64,000 nucleotides of DNA, taken from NCBI GenBank assembly GCA_002368155.1, contig AP018180.1, forward strand, positions 5,541,007 through 5,605,006, given 5' to 3'. Under the pieces are notes generated by a model. It searched no databases, had not been told where the DNA came from, and saw only the letters and a program-made list of their open reading frames with translations. Position 1 is the first letter of the stretch. Every line of letters begins with the position of its first letter. A program made the translations under genes and the position numbers. The stretch is from Nostoc carneum NIES-2107. Lineage in GTDB: Bacteria; Cyanobacteriota; Cyanobacteriia; Cyanobacteriales; Nostocaceae. Below are positions 24,049-33,866 of the stretch, piece after piece.

Positions 24049-25425
24049 ATGCAGATTCCACAGCAGGAATGGCAAATCTGTCTTCAGGTTTTGCAGCAGA
24101 TATCAGAAGATTCAGCACTCATCAATTCTGATGAACGCTTTAACAGCCTGATTGCTAAAATCTACAAAAACAGCAGAAAAGAAGTACGTCGCGCAATTCG
24201 ACAAAGCCAACAGGCTGATGATCAACAGTTAAAGGCGATGGCTGTGATGGTACAAAATCAAATCCAGCATCAACCTGCGGCGGCTTTATTAAATGCGCCT
24301 ATATCAGCGAAACTCAAAAAGTCAGGAACTTGCTATGTTTGCAAAAAAGCTTACTTTGATGTTCACTTTTTTTACCATATGCTATGTCCGAGTTGCGCTG
24401 CATTCAACTATGACAAGCGCCACCAACGCACCGATTTAACTGGACGAGTAGCATTAATTACAGGCGGACGCATCAAAATTGGCTATCAGCTAGCATTAAG
24501 AATGCTGCGTGATGGTGCAAGAGTAATTTTGACTACCAGATTTCCTCATGATACTGTACAACGCTTTAGTGCGGAACCTGACTTTAGCCAATGGCGATCG
24601 CGGCTGGAAATACATGGCTTAGATTTACGCTATATTCCGGCGGTGGAAGCATTTGCGCGTCATCTTTTGGATAGGGAATCGGCACTCGATATTATTATTA
24701 ATAACGCTGCACAAACCATTAAACGTCCCCTAGCTTTTTATCAGCATCTCTTGGCGGAAGAAGAAAACCCAAGAGAAATTCTGGCAGAGCAAGCACAGGG
24801 TTTAATTAAATATAGTGCTGTCAGTTTGCCATTATTAGAAACTCAACCATACTACAAAGATTATTTAGCTAACAGTAGAGAATATTTCCCAGCCAATACA
24901 TTTGATGCAGATGGAGAACAAGTAGATTTGCGTCCGATTAATAGTTGGGTATTGAAGCTGAATGAAATCAGTACAGTAGAAATGTTAGAGGTGCAATTAG
25001 TCAATGCGATCGCACCCTTTATTTTAAACAGTCAACTCAAACCTTTGCTGATGCGATCGCCTTTTGAGCGACGATTCATTATTAATGTATCGGCAATGGA
25101 AGGGCAATTCAATCGCCAACATAAAACGGTATATCATCCCCATACCAACATGGCAAAAGCTGCATTAAATATGATGACGCGCACATCAGCAGCAGATTAT
25201 GCCGGCGATCGCATTTTTATGAATAGTGTAGATACAGGCTGGATTACTAACGAAAATCCTTATCCAAAGAAAACCCATGTGCAAGAAACTAGAGGCTTTC
25301 ATACACCACTAGATGTTATTGATGGGATGGCACGAATTTACGATCCAATTGTGCAAGGTATAGAAAATTCTGCTGAACCTTTATATGGTCATTTTCTCAA
25401 AGATTATGCACCATACCCTTGGTAA
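24049..25425 (+). CDS. Zinc-ribbon-SDR fusion oxidoreductase
   Basis: A 458-residue protein from the ATG at 24049, which has GAGGGGGAG directly upstream. Residues about 1-80 are helical. Then comes a four-Cys zinc ribbon (CYVCKKAYFD...CPSC, about 95-120). The rest is a short-chain dehydrogenase domain with GRVALITGGRIKIGYQLA as cofactor loop and IINNAAQTI as the NNAG-like motif. At the usual YxxxK site the sequence is HTNMAKAAL, with Lys kept but Thr where Tyr is expected; a Tyr lies four residues earlier (VYHPHTNMAK). It is either catalytically altered or uses a shifted Tyr. The substrate is unknown. It follows the TPR gene by 200 bp. Confidence 0.8.
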   Translation: MQIPQQEWQICLQVLQQISEDSALINSDERFNSLIAKIYKNSRKEVRRAIRQSQQADDQQLKAMAVMVQNQIQHQPAAALLNAPISAKLKKSGTCYVCKKAYFDVHFFYHMLCPSCAAFNYDKRHQRTDLTGRVALITGGRIKIGYQLALRMLRDGARVILTTRFPHDTVQRFSAEPDFSQWRSRLEIHGLDLRYIPAVEAFARHLLDRESALDIIINNAAQTIKRPLAFYQHLLAEEENPREILAEQAQGLIKYSAVSLPLLETQPYYKDYLANSREYFPANTFDADGEQVDLRPINSWVLKLNEISTVEMLEVQLVNAIAPFILNSQLKPLLMRSPFERRFIINVSAMEGQFNRQHKTVYHPHTNMAKAALNMMTRTSAADYAGDRIFMNSVDTGWITNENPYPKKTHVQETRGFHTPLDVIDGMARIYDPIVQGIENSAEPLYGHFLKDYAPYPW

Positions 25426-25484
25426 TTTGCAATTCGTAATTTGTAATTCAGAGGTAGGGTGTGTTACGCCGTAGGCTAACGCAC

Positions 25485-25628
25485 CTTGAATTTTTGATTA
25501 CATTTTGCAAATTCAAATAAATCTATTCGGTTTACCAACACAATCTAGGAATATAGCTTGAATTTTTGATTACATTTTGCAAATTCAAATAAATCTATTC
25601 GGTTTACCAACATAATCTAGGAATATAG
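25485..25628. repeat. 72-bp tandem duplication
   Basis: Two consecutive copies beginning CTTGAATTTTTGATTACATT (25485 and 25557), with one clear base difference (CAACACAATC and CAACATAATC) and a small change at the end. It lies immediately upstream of the amine oxidase gene, so it may duplicate promoter elements. Confidence 0.85.
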
Positions 25629-25659
25629 ATAGCTATACATGACTGCACATATCTAAAGA

Positions 25660-27639
25660 ATGATTAAGAAGCTACGGTTCTTTAGTTTAGCTATTGCCAT
25701 TATTATCTTCACGGTTGGCGCTTTAGGTTCTAGGGAAATGTTATTTGCACAACCACCTGCGATTTCCCATCCTTTAACAGCGTTAACATCAGCAGAAATT
25801 AATACAGCGGTTGCAGTGGTGAAGAAAGATAAAAATCTTACTGATAACGCTGTATTTTCCTTAATAACTTTGCAAGAACCAGATAAAAAAGAAGTTATTA
25901 ATTTTACACCTGGTAAATCTTTTCAGCGTCAAGCTTTTTTGGTAGCGTATGAACGAGAGAAAAATCAAACTTATGAAGCTGTAGTTGATATAAAAACTCA
26001 AACATTGAGTTCTTGGAAACCAATACCTAACGCCCAACCTGCATTAATTAATCCCGAATATGATTTAGCACGAGAAATTGTACAATCTGACCCCCAATGG
26101 CAAGCAGCAATGCAAAAACGGGGAATTAAAGATTTTGACAAAGTTAAAATTAATTGTTGGGCACCAGGAATTTTAACTGATAGCGAAACTGCTAAAGGTA
26201 AGCGTATTTGTCGCGCATTATCTTACTATAAAGGTAAACATTGGAACTATTTTGCTAGTCCGATTGAAGGTGTACTAGCTACTGTTGATTTGAACATAGG
26301 TAAAATCGATAGCTTTATAGATAACGGAGTAGTACCTTTATCTCAACAAAATTGGAATTACGATATCCAATCTTTAGGTAAATTACTTTCACCACCCAAA
26401 TTATTAAAAATTCTCCAACCTCAAGGTACTAGCTTCCGAATACGAGGCAATACAATTAGCTGGCAAGGTTGGAATTTTCGCTATTTGATGCATCCCCGCA
26501 GTGGCTTAGTTCTTTACCAAATAACTTATGATGACGGGGAAAAAATTCGCCCAGTTTTATATCGCGCTAGCTTATCAGAAATGGTAGTGCCTTATGGTCA
26601 TCCTAATTTTACCTGGGCTTTTAGAAATGCTTTTGATGTAGGGGAATATAACTTTGGTTCTCTCGCAACTTCAATGGAGTTAGGTAAAGATATTCCCGAA
26701 AATGGCTGGTTGCTGAATGCGGTGATGGCTAACGAACAGGGAGAACCTTACGAAATGCCAAAGGTAATTGGTATTTATGAACGAGATAATGGGATGCTGT
26801 GGAAACATTATGAATACAACACCCAGAAAAATTATGTCCGTCGTAATCGCGAATTAGTGCTGACAATGACGGCGGCTGTAGATAATTATGATTACAGCCT
26901 GAATTGGATTTTTCACCAAGATGGCAGTTTAGAAATTGAGAATGATTTAACAGGAATTGTTTTAGTACAAGGAACAGCAGACGAGAAACAAGCTAAAGAT
27001 AATTCCTATGGAAGGCTGTTAGCAAAGAATATCTTTGGTGTAAATCATCAGCACTTCTTCAACTATCGCCTAGATATGGATGTAGACGGACAGGCTAATT
27101 CTGTGATGGAAATGAATGTGCAAGCCTTACCGTTGGATAATCATAATTCTCTGGGAAATGCGATCGCAGTTACAGATACTCCCTTAACTACAGAAAAAGC
27201 TGCTGTGCGCGATTTGGATATGAAACACAGCCGGGAATGGATGATTATTAACGCCAAGCGCCAAAATACTTTAGGCACTCCGCCAGCATATATGCTTATG
27301 CCTGGAGGTAATGCGATATTCTACCCTGTAGAAGGTTCTCAGATTCGAGAAAAAGCTGGCTTTGCGACACATCATGTTTGGGTGACAAAATATCAGCCAG
27401 ATGAACTCTATGCTGGCGGTGATTATCCTAACCAAACTCAACCAGGAAAAGGTTTACCGCAATATATTGCCAACGATGAACCTTTAACTGGTGAAGATAT
27501 CGTACTTTGGTACACAATGGGCGTTACCCATATTCCTCGCCCAGAAGATTGGCCTGTGATGCCAACGCATCGAGTTAGCTTTAAACTTGCTCCTAGAGGA
27601 TTCTTTAGCCGTAATCCTGCGATTAATTTACCAGAGTAA
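25660..27639 (+). CDS. Secreted copper amine oxidase (TPQ type)
   Basis: A 659-residue protein with a signal peptide (about 1-30, ending near MLFAQPPA). It has the copper amine oxidase layout: N3-like domain, then the large beta-sandwich catalytic domain. The topaquinone Tyr is in VDNYDYSLNW (about 410). The catalytic base Asp is likely in AFRNAFDVGEYNFG (about 327), copper His ligands are in NHQHFFNYRLD (about 466) and a third His is in TMGVTHIPRPEDWP (about 625). It oxidises primary amines to aldehydes with H2O2 and ammonia, here outside the cytoplasmic membrane, and so may scavenge nitrogen. It has no obvious operon partner; a tandem duplication lies just upstream. Confidence 0.92.
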   Translation: MIKKLRFFSLAIAIIIFTVGALGSREMLFAQPPAISHPLTALTSAEINTAVAVVKKDKNLTDNAVFSLITLQEPDKKEVINFTPGKSFQRQAFLVAYEREKNQTYEAVVDIKTQTLSSWKPIPNAQPALINPEYDLAREIVQSDPQWQAAMQKRGIKDFDKVKINCWAPGILTDSETAKGKRICRALSYYKGKHWNYFASPIEGVLATVDLNIGKIDSFIDNGVVPLSQQNWNYDIQSLGKLLSPPKLLKILQPQGTSFRIRGNTISWQGWNFRYLMHPRSGLVLYQITYDDGEKIRPVLYRASLSEMVVPYGHPNFTWAFRNAFDVGEYNFGSLATSMELGKDIPENGWLLNAVMANEQGEPYEMPKVIGIYERDNGMLWKHYEYNTQKNYVRRNRELVLTMTAAVDNYDYSLNWIFHQDGSLEIENDLTGIVLVQGTADEKQAKDNSYGRLLAKNIFGVNHQHFFNYRLDMDVDGQANSVMEMNVQALPLDNHNSLGNAIAVTDTPLTTEKAAVRDLDMKHSREWMIINAKRQNTLGTPPAYMLMPGGNAIFYPVEGSQIREKAGFATHHVWVTKYQPDELYAGGDYPNQTQPGKGLPQYIANDEPLTGEDIVLWYTMGVTHIPRPEDWPVMPTHRVSFKLAPRGFFSRNPAINLPE

Positions 27640-27699
27640 ATACTACCGAGACTCATCCTGCGATATCCTATATCCCAAGCCAATCCTCAGGGAAAATGC

Positions 27700-27909
27700 A
27701 TGACAGAAGGAAATCAACCAAACGACTTTGAAAGCTCGGATAATGAAAACTGGGATTGGCGAACCGAAACAAGAGAGTGGTCAGCTGCTGCAACAGAACT
27801 TGCTTGCTTTGCCCTTGCAAGAATGAAAAACAAAGATTTAGTGGAAATAATTGATAGCAAACGCGGAACACTCAGATTTGTTTGTATTTTTAGGGATAAA
27901 CAGCAATGA
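27700..27909 (+). CDS. Small hypothetical protein, first of an overlapping pair
   Basis: 69 residues, acidic N-terminus (MTEGNQPNDFESSDNENW) and a helical middle (TELACFALARMKNKDLVEI). Its TGA overlaps the ATG of the next gene in an ATGA arrangement, so the two are translationally coupled and probably act together. I do not recognise the family; the layout recalls small two-gene modules, but no toxin or antitoxin motif is visible. Confidence 0.55.
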   Translation: MTEGNQPNDFESSDNENWDWRTETREWSAAATELACFALARMKNKDLVEIIDSKRGTLRFVCIFRDKQQ

Positions 27910-28157
27910 CAGAAGCACAATTAACGGCGACTCAAATACCTGTTAATGACCTGATAGGTATGCTGACTGCTATAGGTAACCAAGATTATCCAAAGTTTCA
28001 AGAACTCGAAACTGCTTTTGTCTCTCAACATGGTGAGGAAGTTTGGCAAGAGGTTTTTAATTTTCGGATTCTCCCTGCATTGGATAAACCAACTAGCCAA
28101 TGGTTATTAAATCAATGGTTAAGTGCAGGTATCAATAGTATCAAAAAAATTGGGTAA
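27906..28157 (+). CDS. Small hypothetical protein, second of an overlapping pair
   Basis: 83 residues, mostly helical (LIGMLTAIGNQDYPKFQ, WQEVFNFRILPALDK, WLLNQWLSAG). It is coupled to the preceding 69-residue gene by a 4-base overlap. No family is recognised. It converges with the Uma2-family gene. Confidence 0.55.
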   Translation: MTEAQLTATQIPVNDLIGMLTAIGNQDYPKFQELETAFVSQHGEEVWQEVFNFRILPALDKPTSQWLLNQWLSAGINSIKKIG

Positions 28158-28184
28158 TATTGCTTAATTAGTAATTAGTTAATA

Positions 28185-28889
28185 TTACTCACTAGGTAGA
28201 TTATCAGGATCAACGCCGATTGAACGTAAATACTGGGCTAATTGTTCAGCGCGTTGTCGTTCTTGCTGTGCTTGCTCTTCTGGGGTCAAATAGCGATCGC
28301 CTTTTTCGTCATACCATGACAATAACTCTTGCGGAATCCCAGCAACTACACCCTGATATCTGCCAATCCCTAAACCGATTTCGCTCATCCAGTAAGGTTC
28401 ACCTATTTGCAATTGATACTTACCATCTACCAACTTATATACTTCAAAAGGTTGATGTTGATCGCGTCGCCAAAATTCTGGATTGTAAATCACGTAGTAC
28501 AATACGCCCAGTTTGGTGTATATCTCCATCTTTTCGTCATATTCACCCCCTGGCGTATGGGATACCATTTCTAAGGTGAGGATAGGAACTACATCGTTTT
28601 CTTCCCAAACTGCGTAACTTTTGCGTGATTTCCCGCCTTTTTTCCGTTCAACACCCACACTCAAAAATGCATCTGGCACTACTGGCACTCTAGGATTAAT
28701 ACCTGTGGTGTGATAAACACCCATATCTACGCCAAAGTACCAATCCATCCTGGTTGCCCATATCGAGTTGAGTAAAAACAGGAGAACATTAGGCAACAAA
28801 TTTTGCCCTTCCTCATCAACTGACTTATCGTCGCTGCAAGGCAATTCATCTGTGCTTGGTAACGCATTTTTGAGATTATGGGACAGCAT
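28185..28889 (-). CDS. Uma2-family (DUF820) restriction-endonuclease-like protein
   Basis: A 234-residue protein with the PD-(D/E)xK-like Uma2 fold: VPVVPDAFLSVGVE supplies the Pro-Asp, and LTLEMVSHTPG followed by YDEKMEIYTKLGVLYYVIYNP supplies the E-x-S and K motifs. A C-terminal coiled-coil (QAQQERQRAEQLAQYL) is typical of the cyanobacterial members. These genes are numerous in filamentous cyanobacteria and their role is not established. It is isolated. Confidence 0.85.
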   Translation of the reverse strand: MLSHNLKNALPSTDELPCSDDKSVDEEGQNLLPNVLLFLLNSIWATRMDWYFGVDMGVYHTTGINPRVPVVPDAFLSVGVERKKGGKSRKSYAVWEENDVVPILTLEMVSHTPGGEYDEKMEIYTKLGVLYYVIYNPEFWRRDQHQPFEVYKLVDGKYQLQIGEPYWMSEIGLGIGRYQGVVAGIPQELLSWYDEKGDRYLTPEEQAQQERQRAEQLAQYLRSIGVDPDNLPSE

Positions 28890-29078
28890 AGTCGTTATCT
28901 CACGGGCGTTCAGTTTTTTAATTATAGGCTTTAGGAGATTTAGTAATTGATTTAAAGGATTTTCAAGTAAAAAAATATTGCATTTTTATTGTTGGTTATT
29001 GACAGTTAACAGTTAACAGTCATCAGTCAACAATTAATGTTTAATGAAAGGTTGCAGAAAATAAAGATTTATGTCACT

Positions 29079-29100
29079 TAAACAACATCATTGTTGTTTA
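29079..29100. promoter_or_regulatory. Palindrome upstream of chlB
   Basis: TAAACAACA, loop TCAT, TGTTGTTTA: a perfect 9-bp stem 190 bases before chlB. It could be an operator or an mRNA hairpin in a long leader. Otherwise 28890-29288 holds only AT-rich sequence with TTAACAGT-type short repeats near 28999-29030. GGGAGAAAACCTG is the likely chlB ribosome site. Confidence 0.3.
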
Positions 29101-29288
29101 AATTAAGCCTTAAACCCTAGATGGGGGAAGAGTTTGAGGAATATCACTTGTCTTGAAACTTAATAATTTCCCCGTTTTATTAGGGCTACAAGTTTTGAGA
29201 CAATCAGACAACGATGAGAAAACCAGCAATCATAAGTCCACCTCTTAACGGACTCTGTGTTATTTCAGTTTAAAAGGGAGAAAACCTG

Positions 29289-30815
29289 ATGAAATTGGCT
29301 TACTGGATGTATGCAGGGCCAGCGCACATTGGTACGCTGCGAATTGCCAGTTCTTTTAAGAATGTCCATGCCATCATGCACGCCCCACTAGGCGATGACT
29401 ATTTTAATGTCATGCGCTCCATGCTATCGCGGGAAAGGAACTTTACTCCGGTAACAGCCAGTGTTGTAGATCGCAACGTTTTAGCACGTGGTTCTCAAGA
29501 AAAGGTGGTAGAAAATATCACCCGCAAAGATGCCGAGGAACACCCAGATTTAATTGTCTTAACTCCCACCTGCACTTCTAGTATTTTGCAAGAAGATTTG
29601 CATAACTTTGTGGAACGGGCACAGATAGAATCGAAAGGCGATGTCATGCTAGCGGATGTGAACCACTACCGCTATAACGAACTGCAAGCTGCCGATCGCA
29701 CTTTGCAACAAATAGTGAAATTCTACATTGAGAAAGCCCGTAAAAAAGGCGAATTACCAGAAGGCAAAACTGCAAACCCCTCAGTCAACATCATCGGGAT
29801 TTCTACCCTGGGTTTCCACAACCAGCATGATTGCACCGAACTGAAAAGGCTGATGGCTGATTTGGGAATTGAGGTGAACACCGTGATTCCGGAAGGCGCT
29901 TCTGTCAACGAATTGAAGAAGATGCCCCAAGCTTGGTTTAACCTAGTACCTTACCGCGAACTCGGTTTAACAACAGCTCGTTACCTCGAAGAACAATTCG
30001 GCACTCCTTACGTAGATATTACGCCAATGGGTGTTGTAGAGACTGCCCGTTGTATCCGCAAAATTCAGCAGGTAATTAACGCCCAAGGCGCTGATGTAGA
30101 GTACGAAGAGTTCATCAACGAACAAACTTTGTATGTATCTCAGGCTGCTTGGTTCTCCCGTTCCATTGACTGTCAAAACTTGACTGGTAAAAAAGCTGTG
30201 GTGTTTGGTGACAACACCCACGCCGCCGCCATGACTAAGATTTTGTCACGGGAAATGGGGATTCACGTTGTTTGGGCGGGAACATACTGCAAATATGATG
30301 CAGACTGGTTCCGCGAACAAGTCAGCGAATATTGTGATGAAGTTCTCATTACCGACGATCACGGAGAAATTGGCGACGCGATCGCCCGCGTCGAACCCTC
30401 CGCTATCTTCGGTACCCAAATGGAACGCCACGTTGGTAAACGCTTGAATATACCCTGCGGCGTAATTGCTGCACCTATCCACGTGCAAAACTTCCCCATT
30501 GGTTACAAACCATTCTTGGGCTACGAAGGTACAAATCAGGTTACAGATTTAATCTACAATTCCTTTACTTTAGGAATGGAAGATCATCTTTTAGAAATCT
30601 TCGGTGGACATGATACCAAAGAAGTCATTACCAAAGGAATTTCTGCCGAATCTGATTTGAATTGGACAAAAGATGGTTTAGCAGAACTCAACAAAATCCC
30701 CGGATTTGTACGTGGGAAAGTAAAACGCAACACCGAGAAATTTGCACGCGATCGCGGCATTAAAGATATCAATTCTGAAGTGCTTTATGCTGCAAAAGAA
30801 GCTGTTGGTGCATAG
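29289..30815 (+). CDS. chlB: Light-independent protochlorophyllide reductase subunit B
   Basis: A 508-residue protein of the usual ChlB length, starting [20 protein letters not shown]. With ChlN it forms the NifDK-like catalytic tetramer of dark-operative protochlorophyllide reductase, which takes electrons from ChlL and reduces ring D of protochlorophyllide in chlorophyll synthesis. Asp36 (HAPLGDDYF), the unusual aspartate ligand of the 4Fe-4S cluster shared with ChlN, is present. [14 protein letters not shown] and the GCHII-unlike C-terminal helix region ([17 protein letters not shown]) fit the family. chlL and chlN are not in the window, as is usual in cyanobacteria where chlB is separate. 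A hairpin with a T-run follows. Confidence 0.97.
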   Translation: MKLAYWMYAGPAHIGTLRIASSFKNVHAIMHAPLGDDYFNVMRSMLSRERNFTPVTASVVDRNVLARGSQEKVVENITRKDAEEHPDLIVLTPTCTSSILQEDLHNFVERAQIESKGDVMLADVNHYRYNELQAADRTLQQIVKFYIEKARKKGELPEGKTANPSVNIIGISTLGFHNQHDCTELKRLMADLGIEVNTVIPEGASVNELKKMPQAWFNLVPYRELGLTTARYLEEQFGTPYVDITPMGVVETARCIRKIQQVINAQGADVEYEEFINEQTLYVSQAAWFSRSIDCQNLTGKKAVVFGDNTHAAAMTKILSREMGIHVVWAGTYCKYDADWFREQVSEYCDEVLITDDHGEIGDAIARVEPSAIFGTQMERHVGKRLNIPCGVIAAPIHVQNFPIGYKPFLGYEGTNQVTDLIYNSFTLGMEDHLLEIFGGHDTKEVITKGISAESDLNWTKDGLAELNKIPGFVRGKVKRNTEKFARDRGIKDINSEVLYAAKEAVGA

Positions 30816-30849
30816 TTTTGGAACTATAGCATATTGAGTACAAAGCTAA

Positions 30850-30873
30850 GGGCACGGCAATGCCGTGCCTTTT
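30850..30873 (+). terminator. Intrinsic terminator after chlB
   Basis: GGCACGGCA, one A, TGCCGTGCC, then TTTT, 35 bp after the stop codon. The stem also resembles the core of repeat family A, so the terminator may have come from that element. Confidence 0.7.
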
Positions 30874-31536
30874 AATTACTAAATTTACGAGGCGAAAAAC
30901 TAGAAAATAGCTGACGATGAAATGATGAATATTACAGCAGATTGTAAGTTGGTGAGACACCATTTAAAAAGTAAATCTTAATTTTACTTTTTAAATAACC
31001 TCTGCAGTACAGATAATTTTAAGGGCAAGGCACTGCTCATTGGTATCAACTTAAGCAAAAAGGCTTATCCCACAGGCGTTTTACCCCTCCCCTCAATCCC
31101 CTCCCCGCGCGCGGGGAGGGGACGTTTTGGCTTTAGACAAAACTGGGGTGGGGTAACGCGGATCTTGATGGTAAACGATTTGATGCAAAATCAAGTCCTG
31201 ATCAAGGTTTCACGTTAAGTTGACACGTATGGCAAGGCAGTCATACGTGTCAACTTAAGCTAAAAGCTATATACGGCGCGTGTTGTACAAAAACCCTCGC
31301 CCTCATCCCCTCACCCCTTCTCCCCCTGGAGAAGGGGAATTAAATCTCTTGCTCCCCTCTCCTGGTGGGAGAGGGGCACAGGGTGAGGGCGAAACCTTGC
31401 AACCAAGCGGGTTTCACGTTAAGTTGACACCAATGTGCCTTGCCCCTACCCGCTTACCTCATTTATCTGAAAGACGCTGGATGAATTTCTAATTCAGAAT
31501 TCCTCATTAAATTACGAATTACGAATTACGAACTCT
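30874..31536. other. Intergenic region with GC-rich hairpins and repeated phrases
   Basis: No gene is supported. Items seen: CCCCTCCCCGCGCGCGGGG hairpin near 31099-31125; the phrase TTTCACGTTAAGTTGACAC twice (31208 and 31404); a long inverted repeat of CCCTCGCCCTCATCCCCTC with GAGGGGCACAGGGTGAGGGC (about 31293-31391); and ATTACGA heptamers at 31503-31530, just after the kinase stop. Confidence 0.6.
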
Positions 31537-33714
31537 CTAAGGTGTGGTTATCGGCGTAGGTGTAGCCGTCTCTGTCGGTGTCGGCGTACTTGTCTCCGTC
31601 GGTGTTGGTATAGGTGTTTCGGTAACTGTGGGTGTCGGTGTTGGGGTTGGTGGGGCGGGAGATTCAGCTTTGATGCTGAGTTCATAATCTACTGATTGTG
31701 AGGCTGTGGAAACAACCACAAACTCATAAAAGCCATCTTCTGGAAGTTTGATTGATAAACTGCGTTGTGTTGAATCTTCTAAAAATTTGATTTTGCCAGA
31801 GGGCGAATAAACTGATAATAAAACTTTGGTACTTGCTTTTAAATTCGCTGTTAAAGATTGTTCTTTGACTAATTGAGCGATGTAGACTTTGCCATTACCA
31901 GGGGTAAGATTACCACTAACAGTTTTACTAACAGTACCTTGGTCAAAAATTATTTTTTCAACAGCGCTTCCAGCTAAAATGGCGCTGAGTTTATCACTAA
32001 CAAACCCGTACCAAACTTGTCCAATTGGTTTATCAATAAAATCTTTTTTGTTGCGCTGGGTGGGAAATGCTGCAAAGAAAGCTGCATCGCCTAAATCGTA
32101 TAAAGAACGGCTACCAACATTTACTTGGTTAACTTCCACTTTCCAGCGATCGCGTTCTGCTGATGTGTAGGTTCCTAGTTGCTGACGTGCTTTAGCGCTG
32201 AGAAGGGCTAGTTTGTCTAAAGCTTCTGCGGCTTGTTTATCCCATTGTGCCCGTAAACTCTCATCTTCTGGGCCATCACTGAGAGTTCTTCCCTGTAAAC
32301 TGGGGTTTTTCTCCCAGAAGAGTTGATTTACCAAATTCACGTAAAAGTTATAGTCTATTCCCAATTGTTGACGGCGATCGCGCAATCTATTTTTGCGTTG
32401 CTGTTCAGCTTGGGAATACTGGGGTGCGGGTGTGGTAGGTGTTGCTGTGGGTGTGGGTGTCACTCCGCCAAGATTACCACCGTCGGATTGAATTAAATTT
32501 TTGATTCCCCACAAACCAACTCCCGCAAGACTCGCCCCTACTAGCACCGCTAACACAGTCTTTAGGGGTGATGAGGAATTTTGCGGTTCCGGGGAACGAA
32601 CGGGGACAGGAGGAGGGGGAGAGGGTGAAATCGCAATAGTTCCCGATTCAGTAGGTTGTGTAGGGCGTTGAATCGGCGGTTGAATTGGTGGTTGAATGGG
32701 TGGTTGAATTGGGGGCTGAGTCGGCGCTTGAGTTGGTGCATTTCCAATAGTCACTACTGGGGAATTCAGCAGTTGTAAAACTTGATGCACCGATTGATAG
32801 CGATCGCCTGGTCTGGGCGATAACATTTTATTGAATAATTGCCCTAAAGCTGGGCTGAGACTAACTTCTCGTTCCCATTGCCAACTTAGGGTATAAGTAT
32901 CAATTAGTTCGTTTGGCTGTTTACCTGTCAGTAAAACTAACATGGTAGCTGCCAAAGCATATAAATCGCTGTGGGGAGACACCAAACCAGTTTGCATTTG
33001 TTCTGGAGGCGCAAATCCTACCTTACCCAGGAGAGTAGGTGAAGGAGGGGAGCCAGCAACACCCGGCTGGTAATATTGAGAAGCGACAGTGGCGACAACT
33101 TGCTTCACACCGCCGAAATCAATTAAGACTGGTAATTGATCGCTTTTGCGGAGAATTAAATTATCTGGGGAAATATCGCGGTGAATGACTCCCAAGGAGT
33201 GAATGTACTCCAATACCGGGAGAATTTGCTGTAAAAGTTGGCGAATTTCCGCTTCCGTAAACCGCAAACCTTGCTGCTGACGATTATTTAATAAAGAACT
33301 ATAAGTTTCTCCTTCCACATAATCTTGCACCAAAAACAGATATTCCTTACCACCCAAATTGATGCGAAACATTTCCCGAAACCGGGGAATTTGGGGATGT
33401 TGTAGCTGATAAAGAACACTGGCTTCACGCTGAAACAGTTCTTCTGCCTTTTGTAAAACGTAAGCCGTTTGTACTTGCGGCGAAAACTCCTTTAAAACGC
33501 AAAGTTCGCGGAATCTGTTGACATCTTCCGCCAAATAAGTGCGCCCAAAACCACCTTGTCCAATTTGACGCAAAATCGCATAGCGATCGCCTAAAATTTT
33601 TCCAGCTTGGATACTATAACTTACAGGTTGATCTGCTAACTTCTCGCCGCAATTGTGACAAAAGCGACTACCAACCGGATTTTCATGTCCTTGAGAGCAA
33701 TACACAGAAGGCAT
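31537..33714 (-). CDS. Zinc-ribbon Ser/Thr protein kinase with extracytoplasmic C-terminal domains
   Basis: A 725-residue protein. Order: four-Cys ribbon (CSQGHENP...FCHNCGE, 6-23); kinase domain about 43-320 with GQGGFGRTYL, VLKEF, HRDISPDN and DFGGVKQ; Pro/Gln linker with PPIQ repeats (about 335-355); membrane segment about 390-410; a globular domain about 440-600 shared with the neighbouring kinase; a PPC-like beta domain about 600-690 (YEFVVVSTASQSVDYELSI); and a Thr/Pro-rich tail of PTPTET units. The kinase is therefore cytoplasmic and the last 300 residues lie outside the membrane, suggesting a sensor. The paralogue at 33867 is on the same strand, 150 bp upstream. Confidence 0.9.
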   Translation of the reverse strand: MPSVYCSQGHENPVGSRFCHNCGEKLADQPVSYSIQAGKILGDRYAILRQIGQGGFGRTYLAEDVNRFRELCVLKEFSPQVQTAYVLQKAEELFQREASVLYQLQHPQIPRFREMFRINLGGKEYLFLVQDYVEGETYSSLLNNRQQQGLRFTEAEIRQLLQQILPVLEYIHSLGVIHRDISPDNLILRKSDQLPVLIDFGGVKQVVATVASQYYQPGVAGSPPSPTLLGKVGFAPPEQMQTGLVSPHSDLYALAATMLVLLTGKQPNELIDTYTLSWQWEREVSLSPALGQLFNKMLSPRPGDRYQSVHQVLQLLNSPVVTIGNAPTQAPTQPPIQPPIQPPIQPPIQRPTQPTESGTIAISPSPPPPVPVRSPEPQNSSSPLKTVLAVLVGASLAGVGLWGIKNLIQSDGGNLGGVTPTPTATPTTPAPQYSQAEQQRKNRLRDRRQQLGIDYNFYVNLVNQLFWEKNPSLQGRTLSDGPEDESLRAQWDKQAAEALDKLALLSAKARQQLGTYTSAERDRWKVEVNQVNVGSRSLYDLGDAAFFAAFPTQRNKKDFIDKPIGQVWYGFVSDKLSAILAGSAVEKIIFDQGTVSKTVSGNLTPGNGKVYIAQLVKEQSLTANLKASTKVLLSVYSPSGKIKFLEDSTQRSLSIKLPEDGFYEFVVVSTASQSVDYELSIKAESPAPPTPTPTPTVTETPIPTPTETSTPTPTETATPTPITTP

Positions 33715-33731
33715 ATAAAATTAGTTTATAT

Positions 33732-33866
33732 TCATAGGGCATGGGGCATGGGGCATTGGGCATTGGTAATGGGTAATTGGTAATTGGTAATTGATGTTTG
33801 TTATTTCTCCCTTATCTCCCTAATCTTCCTCATCTCCCCAATCCCCAGTCCCCAGTCCCCAGTCCC
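33732..33866. repeat. Short tandem repeats between the kinase genes
   Basis: GGGGCATT, GGTAATT and CCCCAGTC type units. They fill the whole gap between the two kinase genes. Confidence 0.7.

Noticed and set aside
30849-30870. Separate family A copy after chlB
   Set aside because: Only the short core matches; the ATACCAATT ends are absent, so it is listed as a terminator.
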